The notes: generated by a model from the letters alone, not told the origin. DNA of 64,000 nt from Qipengyuania gaetbuli (GCF_020524765.1 NZ_JAIVLR010000001.1:434001-498000); one strand, 5' to 3'. Positions 1-8,927 are shown, counted from the first letter of the stretch. Numbers and translations are program-made.

Positions 1-1
1 G

Positions 2-1099
2 CTCAACAGCGCGCTTCAGGGCACTGCCGCGCTGCGTCACAAGCCCCATGGCGTGATGGCCGTGCTCGGCCCCTACAACTTCCCCGCGCACCTGCCGAAC
101 GGGCACATCGTCCCGGCGCTGATCGCGGGCAATGTCGTGATCTTCAAGCCGAGCGAGAAAACGCCGGCCGTGGGCGAATTCCTGGTGAAGTGCTTCAACG
201 CCTCGGGCATTCCCGAAGGCGTGGTGCAGTGCCTCATCGGCGGTCCCGAAGAAGGCAAGGCGCTGGTCGAGCACGCCCATGTCGATGGCGTGCTGTTCAC
301 CGGCTCCGCGCGCGCAGGCATCGCGATCAATCGCAAGCTCGCCAGCAATCCGGCCAAGATCGTGGCGCTGGAAATGGGCGGCAACAACCCGATCGTCATG
401 CTCGATACGCCCAAGATCGACGATGCGGCGGCAACGATCATCCAGTCGGCCTTCACCACTGCCGGCCAGCGCTGCACGGCTGCGCGGCGTCTCGTGGTCG
501 TCGACAGCATGTACGACAAGATCGTCCCGGCGGTTAAGCAGCTGGCGGAAAAGCTGATTGTCGACCAGCCCTTTGCCGATCCCCAGCCTTTCATGGGCTG
601 CGTCATCGACAACCAGACCGCCGACCTGTTGTCCGAAAGCTTCGTCGCGCTGATCAGCCGCGGCGGCAAGCCGCTGATGCACATGAAGCGGCCGGACGAG
701 AACCTGCCGTTCCTCTCGCCGTCGATCATCGATGCGACCGAGATGTCCGAGCGCCCCGATATCGAGTTGTTCGGCCCGCTGCTGCAGGTCATCCGCGTGC
801 CCGATTTCGATGCCGCCATCGCCGAGGCAAACAACACGCGTTACGGCCTCTCAGCCTCGCTGGTCGGGGGCAAGCCGGAAGATTTCGAGCGCTTCTGGTT
901 CGAAGCGCGCGCGGGTATCCTCAACTGGAACCGCCCGACCAACGGCGCGTCATCCGCAGCGCCCTTCGGCGGCGTGGGCCTGTCGGGCAACCATCGCCCG
1001 GCCGCCTATTACGCGGCCGACTACTGCGCCTATCCGGTGGCGAGTACGGAAATGGACCAGCCGCGCGCCAGCATCGGCGTCGGCCTCAAGGACGGCTGA
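2..1099 (+). CDS. astD: N-succinylglutamate 5-semialdehyde dehydrogenase, 5' end outside the window
   Basis: An aldehyde dehydrogenase of the AstD type, which oxidises succinylglutamate semialdehyde to succinylglutamate with NAD in the arginine succinyltransferase (AST) catabolic route of the cytosol. The reading frame is open from base 2, so the N-terminus lies off the window; 365 residues are visible. Seen: the GPYNFP segment near the left edge, the catalytic-glutamate region LEMGGNNP, the nucleophilic cysteine in the GQRCTAARR stretch (codon 158 of the visible part), and the PFGG segment near the C-terminus. No other ast gene is visible in the window, so its partners must lie upstream. The specific AstD assignment rests on overall resemblance to that subfamily; a related aldehyde dehydrogenase is the alternative. 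Confidence 0.85.
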   Translation, partial: LNSALQGTAALRHKPHGVMAVLGPYNFPAHLPNGHIVPALIAGNVVIFKPSEKTPAVGEFLVKCFNASGIPEGVVQCLIGGPEEGKALVEHAHVDGVLFTGSARAGIAINRKLASNPAKIVALEMGGNNPIVMLDTPKIDDAAATIIQSAFTTAGQRCTAARRLVVVDSMYDKIVPAVKQLAEKLIVDQPFADPQPFMGCVIDNQTADLLSESFVALISRGGKPLMHMKRPDENLPFLSPSIIDATEMSERPDIELFGPLLQVIRVPDFDAAIAEANNTRYGLSASLVGGKPEDFERFWFEARAGILNWNRPTNGASSAAPFGGVGLSGNHRPAAYYAADYCAYPVASTEMDQPRASIGVGLKDG

Positions 1100-1109
1100 T
1101 AGGTTCGGC

Positions 1110-1835
1110 TCAGCGCTTGCTGGTGACGAGGTCGATTTCGGTGACCTCGCCCGGCAGGTCGCGGGCATAGACCACCATCGCGCTATTGCCCTTGGTGGCG
1201 GACAGCACGTTGTCGCCGCCCTTCACCACGTGTTCCACGCTGTAGCCCGCGTCATTGGCGCGGGTGACGTAGAAGGCCAGCACGTCGTTCTTCGGCACGC
1301 CGGTGCGGAAAGTGACGGCGCGTAGAGCGCAGGAGCGCTCGTCCGTCCCCGCCGCCTCGACCGTGTTGCCGCGCGGATAGACCGGGAATTCGGCCGGCAG
1401 CTTTGCCGCCCAGGACGCGGAATAGCTGACCGCCTCGAAGCAGTTGCCGCCATTGGCGGACTGCATGGCGCGGGCCGCCTTCACCATGGCAGCGGTATCG
1501 GCAGCATCTTCGGACAGGCGGCGCGGCGTGGGCGCTGCATCCATGTTGGCGCTACCCCCGACGAGTTCCGCAGCGCGGGTGCGTGCAGCCTCGATCGCGC
1601 GGGGCGAGGTGTCGATCTTGGGCACGTTCTGGTTGCCGGTGCCCGACAGCGCGGCATTGGCTTCGCTGGTGCCAGCCATGTCGGGATCGGTAGCGAGATT
1701 GTCGCCCAGCGCAGCCTCGCTCGCCGCGTTCATGTCATCGCCGGCCTCGCCCGCATCCTCGCCGTTCTGGCAGGCGGCCAGCAGGGCAATCGGGGCGACG
1801 ACCATGGTGATCGGGGCGAAAGGGCGCAGTTTCAT
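1110..1835 (-). CDS. putative lipoprotein, function unknown
   Basis: A 241-residue protein with a lipoprotein signal. The N-terminus MKLRPFAPI is followed by a hydrophobic stretch ending in LLAAC, a good lipobox with Cys at about residue 21, so it is probably anchored to a membrane facing the periplasm. The next about 90 residues are acidic, Ala/Asn-rich and low in complexity; the C-terminal half looks globular and contains four Cys or aromatic-rich patches. The start was chosen because it creates the signal sequence and has GGAG about 8 bases upstream; a longer frame reaching 2117 has no coding character and would cover the next gene. It is convergent with astD, 10 bases away. I do not recognise a characterised family. 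Confidence 0.75.
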   Translation of the reverse strand: MKLRPFAPITMVVAPIALLAACQNGEDAGEAGDDMNAASEAALGDNLATDPDMAGTSEANAALSGTGNQNVPKIDTSPRAIEAARTRAAELVGGSANMDAAPTPRRLSEDAADTAAMVKAARAMQSANGGNCFEAVSYSASWAAKLPAEFPVYPRGNTVEAAGTDERSCALRAVTFRTGVPKNDVLAFYVTRANDAGYSVEHVVKGGDNVLSATKGNSAMVVYARDLPGEVTEIDLVTSKR

Positions 1836-1947
1836 TTCGGCATCTCCGGCACGTATTTGCCGCCGTAATGGCCGCGCGCGCACCAAAAAGCCATATGCGC
1901 CAGCAGGCTGCGCCATTGCGGGACAGGCAGAGACCGACACGTGAAAT

Positions 1948-1990
1948 GGGCGCCGCCCGCTCCTTCTTTGCGAGGAGGCGGACGGCGCCC
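1948..1990. terminator. long GC-rich hairpin downstream of the glycine-zipper gene
   Basis: Bases 1948-1961 pair with 1977-1990: eight perfect pairs, one C-A mismatch, then five more pairs counting a final T-G wobble, around a loop that includes TTCTTTG. It sits between two minus-strand genes, about 70 bases after the stop of the upstream one. There is no convincing T-run on either strand, so it could be an atypical terminator or an mRNA 3' end stabiliser rather than a classical intrinsic terminator. Confidence 0.45.
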
Positions 1991-2058
1991 GACACGACCC
2001 AGGAGGGATCGCGCTATCGGCCGCGGGTGGGCACGACCGGTAGCTGGTAAAACTGGTC

Positions 2059-2544
2059 TCAGCCGCAGCGGGTGTTCGAGCGGTCGATGGTACGGCCGAG
2101 CAGCGCACCCGCCGCACCGCCGAGGATCGCGCCGAGGGTGCGATCGCCGCGACCGGCGACTTCGTGGCCGATCAGCGCACCGACCCCTGCGCCGACCAGC
2201 AGGCCTGTGGTGCCGTTCTCGCGTTCGCAGTAATAGCGCCCGTCACGGCCGCGCCAGACGCGGGTGTCGCGGTAGACCGGCTGGCCGTAATCGCGGTCGT
2301 AACCCATGTAATAGGGGCGCGCTTCGCGGTAGCTGCCGCGATAGTCGTCATAACGGTCATTGTGATGGCGCTTCCAGTGCTTGCGCTTCTTGCCGTGTTC
2401 GTAGGTCATGTCGCCCGCGATGGAGGCGGCATGGGCGTGGGCCTGCGGCGCGGCATGGGCCGGGACAGCGGCCGATGCGGGCATGGACAGGGTCAGGCCG
2501 GTGGCGGCGATGGCCAGCGAAGCAGTCTTGAGAAGGTGTGCCAT
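2059..2544 (-). CDS. glycine-zipper 2TM domain protein, exported
   Basis: A 161-residue envelope protein. Seen: a Sec-type signal peptide from MAHLLKTASLAIAA to a cleavage site near SAA; a His/Lys-rich then Tyr/Arg/Asp-rich middle part, typical of RcnB/SH3-like sphingomonad surface proteins; and a C-terminal glycine zipper with repeated GxxxG spacing (GLLVGAGVGALIG and GAILGGAAGALLG). Glycine-zipper 2TM proteins are known to sit in or against the outer membrane; the exact role is unknown. The start has AAGGA about 7 bases upstream, whereas the longer frame to 2745 lacks a signal peptide. It is divergent from rarD across about 190 bases that must hold both promoters. Confidence 0.8.
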   Translation of the reverse strand: MAHLLKTASLAIAATGLTLSMPASAAVPAHAAPQAHAHAASIAGDMTYEHGKKRKHWKRHHNDRYDDYRGSYREARPYYMGYDRDYGQPVYRDTRVWRGRDGRYYCERENGTTGLLVGAGVGALIGHEVAGRGDRTLGAILGGAAGALLGRTIDRSNTRCG

Positions 2545-2737
2545 AGTTCGTTTCCTTGGTCTTATCGGGCGGTCTTTTTCGACTCGGGGGTGTCGATGTC
2601 GTTCAGGAATACGCTTCGCATTCTGAACGGTTTGCAACCGCGCTGTCAGCAAACGACAGTTTCGACGAGCCGTGCCGCTTTGCCGGACGAATTGAAGCTT
2701 GCGGCCCGGATGGGGCGCGCCTAGGCGCAAATCGTTC

Positions 2738-3640
2738 ATGGACACGACAGCATCAGACCAGCGCCGATCGGGGCTTTTGTCAGCCTTCAGCGCCTATCTG
2801 ATCTGGGGTTTCCTGCCGCTCTACCTGATCCTGGTGCGCGAGGTTCCGGCCTTCGAATTCGTCGGCTGGCGCATCCTGTGGACGCTGCCGCTGTGCCTTG
2901 TGATCGTGGCCGCGCGCAAGCAGATCGACCAGCTGGTACGCGCCTTTGCCACGCCCAAGGTCATGCTGCTGCTGCTCGCCAGCGCCACGCTGATCGCGGT
3001 CAACTGGGTGGTCTATGTCTGGGCGATCCAGCAGGGCAATGTCTACGCGGCCAGCCTCGGCTATTACATCAACCCGCTGGTGAACGTCCTGCTCGGTACG
3101 CTGGTGCTGGGCGAACGGCTGTCACGCGCGCAGTGGATCGCGGTCGGCCTTGCAGCGGTGGGCGTATCGCTCCTGCTTGCAGGCGCGCTGACCACCTTGT
3201 GGATCAGCTTGACGCTGGCACTCAGCTTCGGGACCTACGGCCTCATCCGCAAGCAGGTGGACGTGGGCGCCCTGCCCGGCCTGACGATCGAATCCATCCT
3301 GCTGACCGTGCCTGCCGCCGGGGTCGCCTGGTATTACGCCGGAACGCCCGCGGGCTCGTCCTTCACGCAGAGCTACGGCCTTTCCGCCGCCATCATGCTG
3401 GGCGGCGCGCTGACCGCCTTCCCGCTGCTGCTGTTCGCCATCGCCGCGCGCAAGCTGCCCTATTCGACGCTCGGCTTCATCCAGTTCCTGGCGCCCAGCA
3501 TCGTCTTCGTGCTGGGCCTGACCGTCTTCGGAGAGCAGCTGAAACCCGCGCAGGCCGCCTGTTTCGCCTGCATCTGGGCGGCAGCGGCGATCTTCGTCTG
3601 GGACCTCTGGTCGCGTTCTAGGACGCCAGCCGCCAGCTGA
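2738..3640 (+). CDS. rarD: EamA/RarD-family transporter
   Basis: A 300-residue inner-membrane permease of the drug/metabolite transporter superfamily. Seen: about ten hydrophobic helices, the RarD hallmark start ([13 protein letters not shown]) after a short polar N-terminus, and the conserved VGWRILW and [12 protein letters not shown] segments of the first EamA repeat. The family gave the E. coli chloramphenicol-sensitivity protein RarD its name, but its natural substrate is not established. The start at MDTTAS was chosen because the preceding in-frame residues are Arg/Pro-rich and not conserved in style. Its 3' end overlaps the convergent pyrC stop by 23 bases. Confidence 0.87.
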   Translation: MDTTASDQRRSGLLSAFSAYLIWGFLPLYLILVREVPAFEFVGWRILWTLPLCLVIVAARKQIDQLVRAFATPKVMLLLLASATLIAVNWVVYVWAIQQGNVYAASLGYYINPLVNVLLGTLVLGERLSRAQWIAVGLAAVGVSLLLAGALTTLWISLTLALSFGTYGLIRKQVDVGALPGLTIESILLTVPAAGVAWYYAGTPAGSSFTQSYGLSAAIMLGGALTAFPLLLFAIAARKLPYSTLGFIQFLAPSIVFVLGLTVFGEQLKPAQAACFACIWAAAAIFVWDLWSRSRTPAAS

Positions 3641-4655
3641 GCGTTTCGCCTGCGTGGAACGGCACGATGGCCGCGCCGCCGCCATCGACTTCTGCCGGGA
3701 CTTCGACCGGGGCCTTTTCCAGCGTCACCGAGCCTTCGTTCACCGGCAGGCCGTAGAAAGCCGGACCGTTGAGGCTTGCAAATCCCTCGAAGTGGTCGAG
3801 CGCGCCTTCCTCGTCGAACACGGTGACATAGCTTTCCAGCGCATAGGGCGCGTTGAAAATGCCGGCACAGCCGCAGTCGCTTTCCTTGGCGCCGCGGTGG
3901 TGCGGCGCGCTGTCCGTGCCGAGGAAGTACTTGGCCGAGCCGCCCGTGGCCGCCTTGCGCAGCGCCAGCCGGTGTTCCTCGCGCTTGGCGACGGGCAGGC
4001 AGTACATGTGCGGGCGGATACCGCCGACCAGCATGGCATTGCGATTGATGTGGAGGTGCTGCGGCGTGATGGTCGCTGCGATGTTCGGGCCAGAGGCATC
4101 GACGAATTCCACCGCCTGGCGCGTGGTAATGTGTTCGAAGATCACCTTCAGTTCGGGCAGGCGGTCGACCAGCGGCTGGAGCACGCGCTCGATGAACACG
4201 GCCTCGCGGTCGAAGATATCGATATCGGCATGGGTGACCTCGCCATGGACGCACAGCGGCATCCCGATCTCGGCCATCTTTTCCAGCACGCCTGCAATAT
4301 TGGCGATGTCGGTTACGCCATGCGCGGAATTGGTTGTCGCCCCGGCCGGATAGAGCTTGGCCGCGGTCAGCACGCCATCGGCAAAACCGGCGGCCAGGTC
4401 GCCTGCATCGATATTGTCGGTGAGGTAGGCGGTCATCAGCGGGGTGAAGCTCACCCCTTCCGGCACCGCGCCCAGAATGCGTTCGCGATAGGCGGCAGCC
4501 AGCGCAGTGGTCGTCACCGGCGGCGAGAGGTTCGGCATAACGATCGCGCGGGCGAACTGGCGCGCGGTATGCGGCACGACGGCGCGCATCGTGTCGCCAT
4601 CGCGGAAGTGAAGATGCCAGTCGTCGGGGCGGCGGATTGTCAGCGATTCGACCAT
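3618..4655 (-). CDS. pyrC: dihydroorotase, E. coli PyrC type
   Basis: Converts carbamoyl-aspartate to dihydroorotate, the third step of pyrimidine biosynthesis, in the cytosol. Its 345 residues match the short class II (E. coli-like) enzyme rather than the long type I form. Seen: the N-terminal metal ligands HLH (residues 14-16), the lysine in AAKLYPAG that is carboxylated in this family, VHGEVT and FEHITT histidine segments, and GTDSAPH carrying the catalytic Asp and a His. The start MVESLTI fits the family N-terminus; the longer frame adds 16 unlikely residues. It is divergent from the YgfZ-like gene with only 38 bases between start codons, so the promoters overlap. Confidence 0.95.
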   Translation of the reverse strand: MVESLTIRRPDDWHLHFRDGDTMRAVVPHTARQFARAIVMPNLSPPVTTTALAAAYRERILGAVPEGVSFTPLMTAYLTDNIDAGDLAAGFADGVLTAAKLYPAGATTNSAHGVTDIANIAGVLEKMAEIGMPLCVHGEVTHADIDIFDREAVFIERVLQPLVDRLPELKVIFEHITTRQAVEFVDASGPNIAATITPQHLHINRNAMLVGGIRPHMYCLPVAKREEHRLALRKAATGGSAKYFLGTDSAPHHRGAKESDCGCAGIFNAPYALESYVTVFDEEGALDHFEGFASLNGPAFYGLPVNEGSVTLEKAPVEVPAEVDGGGAAIVPFHAGETLSWRLAS

Positions 4656-4693
4656 GCGGTTGCCTATGCCGCCGGGCGACCTATCTGTCACCC

Positions 4694-5434
4694 ATGACCG
4701 CAAGCCGCCTGTTCGATCGCGCCCTCGTCCGCCTCACCCCGCGTGAGGAAGGAGAGGATGTTGCCGCCTTCCTGCAGGGGCTGCTGACCAATGACGTGAC
4801 CAAGACCCTTCCGGTCTATGCCGCGCTGCTCACCCCGCAGGGCAAGACCCTGTTCGACATGTTCGTCTGGCCTGCCGCGGACGGCCAGCTGCTGCTCGAT
4901 TGCGAGGCCGCGCTGGCGGAAGAACTGGTGAAGCGCCTCTCGCTCTACCGCCTGCGCCGCAAGATCGACATCGCGGTCGATCCCGGCCTTGGCGTGCACT
5001 GGCAGAAGGAAGCGGGCGATGGCGGGGCCGCCGACCCGCGCCTTGCCTCGCTCGGCCAGCGCTGGATCGCCCCTGTCAGCGACAGCGACGAGCCCGCGGA
5101 CGATGATTACCGCGCCCACCGCCTTGCGCTTGGCGTGCCGGAGGGCCGCGCGGAGCTAGGCGATATCCTGTGGCTGGAGACCAATGCGGTCGAATTGAAC
5201 GGCGTCGCTTTCGACAAGGGTTGCTACATCGGGCAGGAAAACACCGCGCGCATGAACTGGCGCAGCAAGGTGAACCGCCGCCTGGTTGTGGTGGCGCTCG
5301 AACACTCCGACGAAAAGCGGCGCAAGGTAGCGCATCCGGAACTCGCGCTCGCCATCGATCACTTGCGGGTGTCGGACATCGATCCGGCCCTCGTTCCGGT
5401 CTGGCTCGGTAAGGCATTCGTCGAGGACCGATAG
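4694..5434 (+). CDS. ygfZ: YgfZ/GcvT folate-binding protein
   Basis: A 246-residue cytosolic protein of the YgfZ/IBA57 family, which uses tetrahydrofolate to help make or repair iron-sulfur proteins. Seen: the family signature KGCYIGQE (residues about 174-181) with its essential cysteine, preceded by an N-terminal segment with GLLTNDV and LTPQGK typical of the folate-binding fold. The start codon follows TCACCC with no strong ribosome site; it was chosen because the family begins just before the LTPREE segment. E. coli YgfZ is longer (about 326 residues), but short forms are common in alphaproteobacteria. The gene stands alone between pyrC (divergent) and an S41 peptidase. Confidence 0.87.
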   Translation: MTASRLFDRALVRLTPREEGEDVAAFLQGLLTNDVTKTLPVYAALLTPQGKTLFDMFVWPAADGQLLLDCEAALAEELVKRLSLYRLRRKIDIAVDPGLGVHWQKEAGDGGAADPRLASLGQRWIAPVSDSDEPADDDYRAHRLALGVPEGRAELGDILWLETNAVELNGVAFDKGCYIGQENTARMNWRSKVNRRLVVVALEHSDEKRRKVAHPELALAIDHLRVSDIDPALVPVWLGKAFVEDR

Positions 5435-5500
5435 TCGCGCATCCGGCTTCGGTGCAGGCATCCGGCGGGGATGACCGGGATGCACCGAGGAGGTTCGCGA

Positions 5501-6595
5501 ATGCGAATATCGATACTGCCTGCCATCGCCCTTGCCCTGACGCCCCAGCTGGCGGCCGCGCAGGAAACCGACGACCCCGCGGTCCCCGAAGCCGCCCGCG
5601 CCGAAGTGGTCGAGGCCCTCGGCGAAGCGCTGATCGGAAAATACGTTTTCCCCGATGTGGGCGAACAGGCCGCGCAGGCCCTGCTCGAAAAGTCGCGCGC
5701 GGGTGGCTATCGCGACCACGGGACCGCTGGCAGCTTTGCCGAAGCGCTACGCACCGACCTGCGCGCCGCGGGCAACGACCGCCACCTGCAGGTGCGCTAC
5801 ATACCCGGCTTCGCTCCGCCCGAAGGGGCCGACCCCAACCACCATAGCGAGGAGGAGGTCGCCGAGATGCAGCGCGAAATGGCGGCCAACGGCTACGGGA
5901 TCTTTCGCACTGCCCGCCTGCCCGGCAATGTCGGCTATCTCGATATCCGCTTCTTCGGCCCGCCCGAAGGAGTCGCCCCGGCTTACGAGGCGGCAATGCA
6001 ATTGCTTCACGGCAGCGATGCGCTGGTGATCGACCTGCGCGCGAATGGCGGCGGCGATCCGGCTGCGGTGGCGCAGCTCGCCAGCCACCTGTTCGCCAAA
6101 GGCGACGTGCGTCATATCAACAGCATCTACAACCGGCTGGAAGACCGCACGCGCGAATTCTGGACCAACCAGAGCGTGGAAACGCGGTTTACCGGGCCGC
6201 TTTTCGTCCTCACTTCGGACTATACCTTCTCGGGCGGCGAGGAATTCGCCTACGACATCCAGACACAGAAGCGCGGCACGCTCGTCGGCGAGACGACGGG
6301 CGGCGGCGCGAATCCCGGCATGATGGTGCCGCTGGGGCACGGCTTTGCCGCCTTCATCCCCACCGGGCGCGCGGTCAATCCGGTTACCGGCACCAATTGG
6401 GAGCACGTCGGCGTCGTGCCCGAAGTGGCTGTGGATGCGGACGAGGCGATGAAGGAAGCCTTCGGCCGCGCGCTTGCGACGATCAAGGAAAGCGCAGGGC
6501 CCGAACGTGCGCAGGAAATCACGGGTGTGGAGGCAAGGCTGGCGGAAGGAAAGCTGGACCTGCCGGGCTGGAAGGACCCGAGCGCCGATCGCTAG
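5501..6595 (+). CDS. S41-family peptidase, exported (IRBP-like)
   Basis: A 364-residue serine peptidase of the C-terminal-processing (S41) superfamily, closest in style to the interphotoreceptor-binding-protein-like branch without a PDZ domain. Seen: a signal peptide (MRISILPAIALALT, cleavage after AAA), an N-terminal helical S41 domain, and the catalytic core with DLRANGGGDP, the putative nucleophile Ser in YTFSGGEEFAYD (about residue 236), and GETTGGGANPG. The start has GAGGAGG about 7 bases upstream, a very good ribosome site. It probably acts in the periplasm; the substrate is unknown. It converges on the TetR gene, whose stop codon begins at the next base. Confidence 0.87.
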   Translation: MRISILPAIALALTPQLAAAQETDDPAVPEAARAEVVEALGEALIGKYVFPDVGEQAAQALLEKSRAGGYRDHGTAGSFAEALRTDLRAAGNDRHLQVRYIPGFAPPEGADPNHHSEEEVAEMQREMAANGYGIFRTARLPGNVGYLDIRFFGPPEGVAPAYEAAMQLLHGSDALVIDLRANGGGDPAAVAQLASHLFAKGDVRHINSIYNRLEDRTREFWTNQSVETRFTGPLFVLTSDYTFSGGEEFAYDIQTQKRGTLVGETTGGGANPGMMVPLGHGFAAFIPTGRAVNPVTGTNWEHVGVVPEVAVDADEAMKEAFGRALATIKESAGPERAQEITGVEARLAEGKLDLPGWKDPSADR

Positions 6596-7201
6596 CTAGG
6601 GCTTGGTCGCGACCGCCTCGAGCGAGCGGACGAGCATCCGCTCGGCGCGGTCGCGGGCAGCCGTTTCCGGCAGGCCGAGCGAACGCGAAAGCGCGCTGCC
6701 GATCAGCGCATCGCCCATCGCCATCAGGACCAGCGCGAGCGTTTCCTCGTGAACCTGCGTCGGCGACCCGCCGTGCACGGCCTCTTCGGGCGCGATTTCG
6801 TCGACCAGTTCGTGGATAGTTTCCACGATGGGTGTCAGCGCGTCTTCATTGCCGGTCAGGATCATCCAGCTGGCAAGCGCTCCCGCTCCTTCCTTGTCGA
6901 AGGCGTCGAAGGCGAGGTCCACCACTTCACGCGGATGGCCCAGCCCTGCGCGGCTGGCGCGAACGGCATCGGCGATGGTCGCGCAGACTGCTTCGGCAAG
7001 GTGCCCGGCCAGCGCCTTCTGCAGGCCTGCGGCAGAGCCGAAATGGTGGAGCAGGTTTGCGTGCGTGCGCCCGATGCGCGACGATACGGCCTTGAGCGTG
7101 ACCGATTGCGGCCCGGTTTCGATCAGTAGCGAGCGCGCCGCTTCAAGAGCTGCGAGCCGCGATTCCTCGGGCGAAAGACGTTTTCTGGTGGCCATTGCCA
7201 T
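6596..7201 (-). CDS. TetR/AcrR-family transcriptional regulator
   Basis: A 201-residue repressor-like protein. Seen: an N-terminal TetR helix-turn-helix (SVTLKAVSSRIGRTHANLL, about residues 36-54) followed by a helical ligand-binding domain rich in Ala and Leu. It is divergent from a ferritin-like metal-dependent hydrolase gene, and the space between them holds two inverted repeats, which is the classic arrangement for a TetR regulator controlling its neighbour and itself. The start is uncertain: ATG codons at 7216, 7201 and 7195 are all in frame and none has a clear ribosome site. The ligand is unknown; a fatty acid or similar hydrophobic molecule would fit the partner family, but this is inference. 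Confidence 0.85.
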   Translation of the reverse strand: MAMATRKRLSPEESRLAALEAARSLLIETGPQSVTLKAVSSRIGRTHANLLHHFGSAAGLQKALAGHLAEAVCATIADAVRASRAGLGHPREVVDLAFDAFDKEGAGALASWMILTGNEDALTPIVETIHELVDEIAPEEAVHGGSPTQVHEETLALVLMAMGDALIGSALSRSLGLPETAARDRAERMLVRSLEAVATKP

Positions 7202-7252
7202 GAAGCGGTAAACCATTGCGGCTGGCAGGGGAAGCGCTCCGGCGCGCCTTAT

Positions 7253-7266
7253 TGACATCTATGTCA
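7253..7266. promoter_or_regulatory. inverted repeat, candidate TetR operator 1
   Basis: Perfect hexamer arms TGACAT and ATGTCA separated by CT, upstream of the TetR gene and 45 bases before the divergent hydrolase start. Its size and symmetry suit a TetR dimer. Binding is inferred from position only. Confidence 0.5.
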
Positions 7267-7275
7267 GTATCGATT

Positions 7276-7293
7276 ACTTACACTGATGTAAGT
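7276..7293. promoter_or_regulatory. inverted repeat, candidate TetR operator 2
   Basis: Perfect 7-base arms ACTTACA and TGTAAGT separated by CTGA, ending 17 bases before the hydrolase start codon and so likely overlapping its promoter or transcript start. It is the stronger of the two symmetric sites in this intergenic region and the best candidate for the main operator of the adjacent TetR protein. Confidence 0.6.
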
Positions 7294-7310
7294 TAATCAC
7301 GGAGCAGGAC

Positions 7311-8189
7311 ATGAACGCCCCCCTCCCCATCGATACCGCCACCGCTCGCACCGCGCCGACGCCCGAAGACCTCACCATCACCGTGCGTGACGAGCGTTTC
7401 AACCGCGGCACCACGCCGCGTCGCTGGTGGGCGGGCGAGCCCTTCGGCACCGCCTGGCACAATGCCTTGTCGGCCACCTTCCCGCGCGGCGAGGCCTTCT
7501 TCATCGAGGCCGTGAAGGCCCACCGCGAAGGCGCCGATCCCAAGCTCGAGGCCGAAATCCGCGCCTTCGTGAAGCAGGAAATCAATCACACCCGCGAACA
7601 CATCGCCTTCAATCGCCTCGCAGAAGATGCCGGCTACGACATCAAGGCGATCGACCAACGTGTGGCCGAACTGCTGGCGCTTACCAAGGACCGCCCGGCC
7701 ATCGCCAACCTCGCTGTGACCATGGCGCTGGAACACTACACCGCGATGATGGCGGCCGAATTCCTCGCCAATCCGCAGCACTTCAAGGACGCCGATCCGG
7801 AAGTGCGCGACATGTGGCGCTGGCACGCGGCCGAGGAAATCGAGCACAAGGGCGTTGCCTACGACACGTGGAACCACGCGACAAAGGACTGGACGCCCTT
7901 CCGCCGCTGGAAAGTGCGCAGCATCGTCATGCTGACCGTCACCGCGCGCTTCTTCAAGAACCGCTGGGTCGATTCGCTGAACCTGCTCGAACAGGACGGC
8001 ATCACCGGCTGGAAGGCCAAGTGGGGCCTGTTCAAGTACCTCACCGTGTCGCCGGGCGTGGTGCGCCGGATCTTCCCGGCATGGCTCGCCTATTTCAAGC
8101 CGGGCTTCCACCCGTGGGATCACGACGACCGCCACCTCATCAATCTCTACGAGGGCGAGTTCGAGGACGCGCTGCTCCCCGCCGAGTAA
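7311..8189 (+). CDS. ferritin-like metal-dependent hydrolase (PF10118 type)
   Basis: A 292-residue protein resembling the PF10118 'predicted metal-dependent hydrolase' family, which has a ferritin-like helical fold. Seen: His/Glu motifs spaced as expected for a di-metal helical bundle, namely KQEINHTREH, ALEHYTA and WHAAEEIEHKGVAYD, plus an RRWWAGEP segment near the N-terminus. The reaction is not established for the family. The start has GGAGCAGG about 6 bases upstream. Divergent placement from the TetR gene across palindromic sites suggests repression by that regulator. A bidirectional terminator follows the stop. Confidence 0.85.
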   Translation: MNAPLPIDTATARTAPTPEDLTITVRDERFNRGTTPRRWWAGEPFGTAWHNALSATFPRGEAFFIEAVKAHREGADPKLEAEIRAFVKQEINHTREHIAFNRLAEDAGYDIKAIDQRVAELLALTKDRPAIANLAVTMALEHYTAMMAAEFLANPQHFKDADPEVRDMWRWHAAEEIEHKGVAYDTWNHATKDWTPFRRWKVRSIVMLTVTARFFKNRWVDSLNLLEQDGITGWKAKWGLFKYLTVSPGVVRRIFPAWLAYFKPGFHPWDHDDRHLINLYEGEFEDALLPAE

Positions 8190-8210
8190 GCTTTCCGTAT
8201 CGGAAACAGA

Positions 8211-8241
8211 AAAGGCCCCGCGAGCGTATCGCGGGGCCTTT
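8211..8241. terminator. bidirectional intrinsic terminator
   Basis: An 11-base perfect stem, AAAGGCCCCGC (8211-8221) with GCGGGGCCTTT (8231-8241), and a 9-base loop. A-run and T-run flank it so that it can work on both strands, serving the hydrolase gene and the convergent GNAT gene. A further small palindrome (8192-8206, TTTCCG/CGGAAA) lies just before it. Confidence 0.85.
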
Positions 8242-8247
8242 CTTGTG

Positions 8248-8787
8248 TCATGCGGCCACGAGGTTCGGGCCTGCCTCGGCGTCGAGATCGAGCCGGTACA
8301 TCACGCATTCGGCCTTCTCGCCGCGCCCGCAGCTGTGGCGCAGGGCCGTCTTGCCGGTGGGAATGAAGCCCAGCTTCCTCAACACCTTGCCCGAGGCGGG
8401 ATTATCGGTGAAATGCCCCGCCACGATCTGCCTGTGGCCGAGCAGCCGCGCCACTTCGAGCACGCCGCGCGCGGCTTCCGTGGCGAAACCCTGCCCCCAG
8501 AAAGGGCGCGCGATCCAGTAGCCGATCTCGACCTCGCCATCGGTCTCGTCGATGCCGATGCATCCGACCAGCTCGGAGCCATGCGGCCCCGGCTTCGTGA
8601 TCAGGAAGCGGGGGAAGCGCGCATCCTGCTTTCGCATGACGAATTCACGCGCGTGTTCGGGGAGATAGGGCCACGGCGCACTGGCAAGATTGCGGACCAC
8701 GCCCTGGTCGGCAATGCCGCCGAACAGCGCGTCTGCATCTTCGGGCCATGCGGGCCGCAACAGCAGCCTCTGCGTGATATGGAACAT
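8248..8787 (-). CDS. GNAT-family N-acetyltransferase (RimJ/RimL-like)
   Basis: A 179-residue acetyltransferase of the Acetyltransf_3 branch. Seen: the opening TQRLLLRPAWPEDADALF, EIGYWIARPFWGQGFATEA with the acetyl-CoA pyrophosphate-binding loop, and NPASGKVLRKLGF near the C-terminus. Relatives acetylate ribosomal-protein N-termini or small amines; the substrate here cannot be read from sequence. The start MFHITQ has GGGGAG about 7 bases upstream, better than the longer frame to 8841. It ends against the bidirectional terminator. Confidence 0.85.
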   Translation of the reverse strand: MFHITQRLLLRPAWPEDADALFGGIADQGVVRNLASAPWPYLPEHAREFVMRKQDARFPRFLITKPGPHGSELVGCIGIDETDGEVEIGYWIARPFWGQGFATEAARGVLEVARLLGHRQIVAGHFTDNPASGKVLRKLGFIPTGKTALRHSCGRGEKAECVMYRLDLDAEAGPNLVAA

Positions 8788-8894
8788 CGGTATTCTCCCC
8801 GTATCTCCACGCTCCGGGCTCCTAGGCCGGACGCGTGACAATTGCGTGATGGCGAAAGGATATTTCGCCGCGAAATCGAAGAGGGAGAAACGAC

Positions 8895-8927
8895 AAGAGG
8901 GAGACGGGTCGGCCCCATCTCCCTCTT
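8895..8927 (-). terminator. terminator hairpin after rpmA
   Basis: A perfect 10-base stem, AAGAGGGAGA (8895-8904) with TCTCCCTCTT (8918-8927), located 68 bases beyond the rpmA stop on the minus strand. The following minus-strand bases are moderately T-rich (TTGTCGTTTC). It probably ends the rplU-rpmA transcript. Nothing else is evident in the 207 bases between rpmA and the GNAT gene. Confidence 0.6.
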
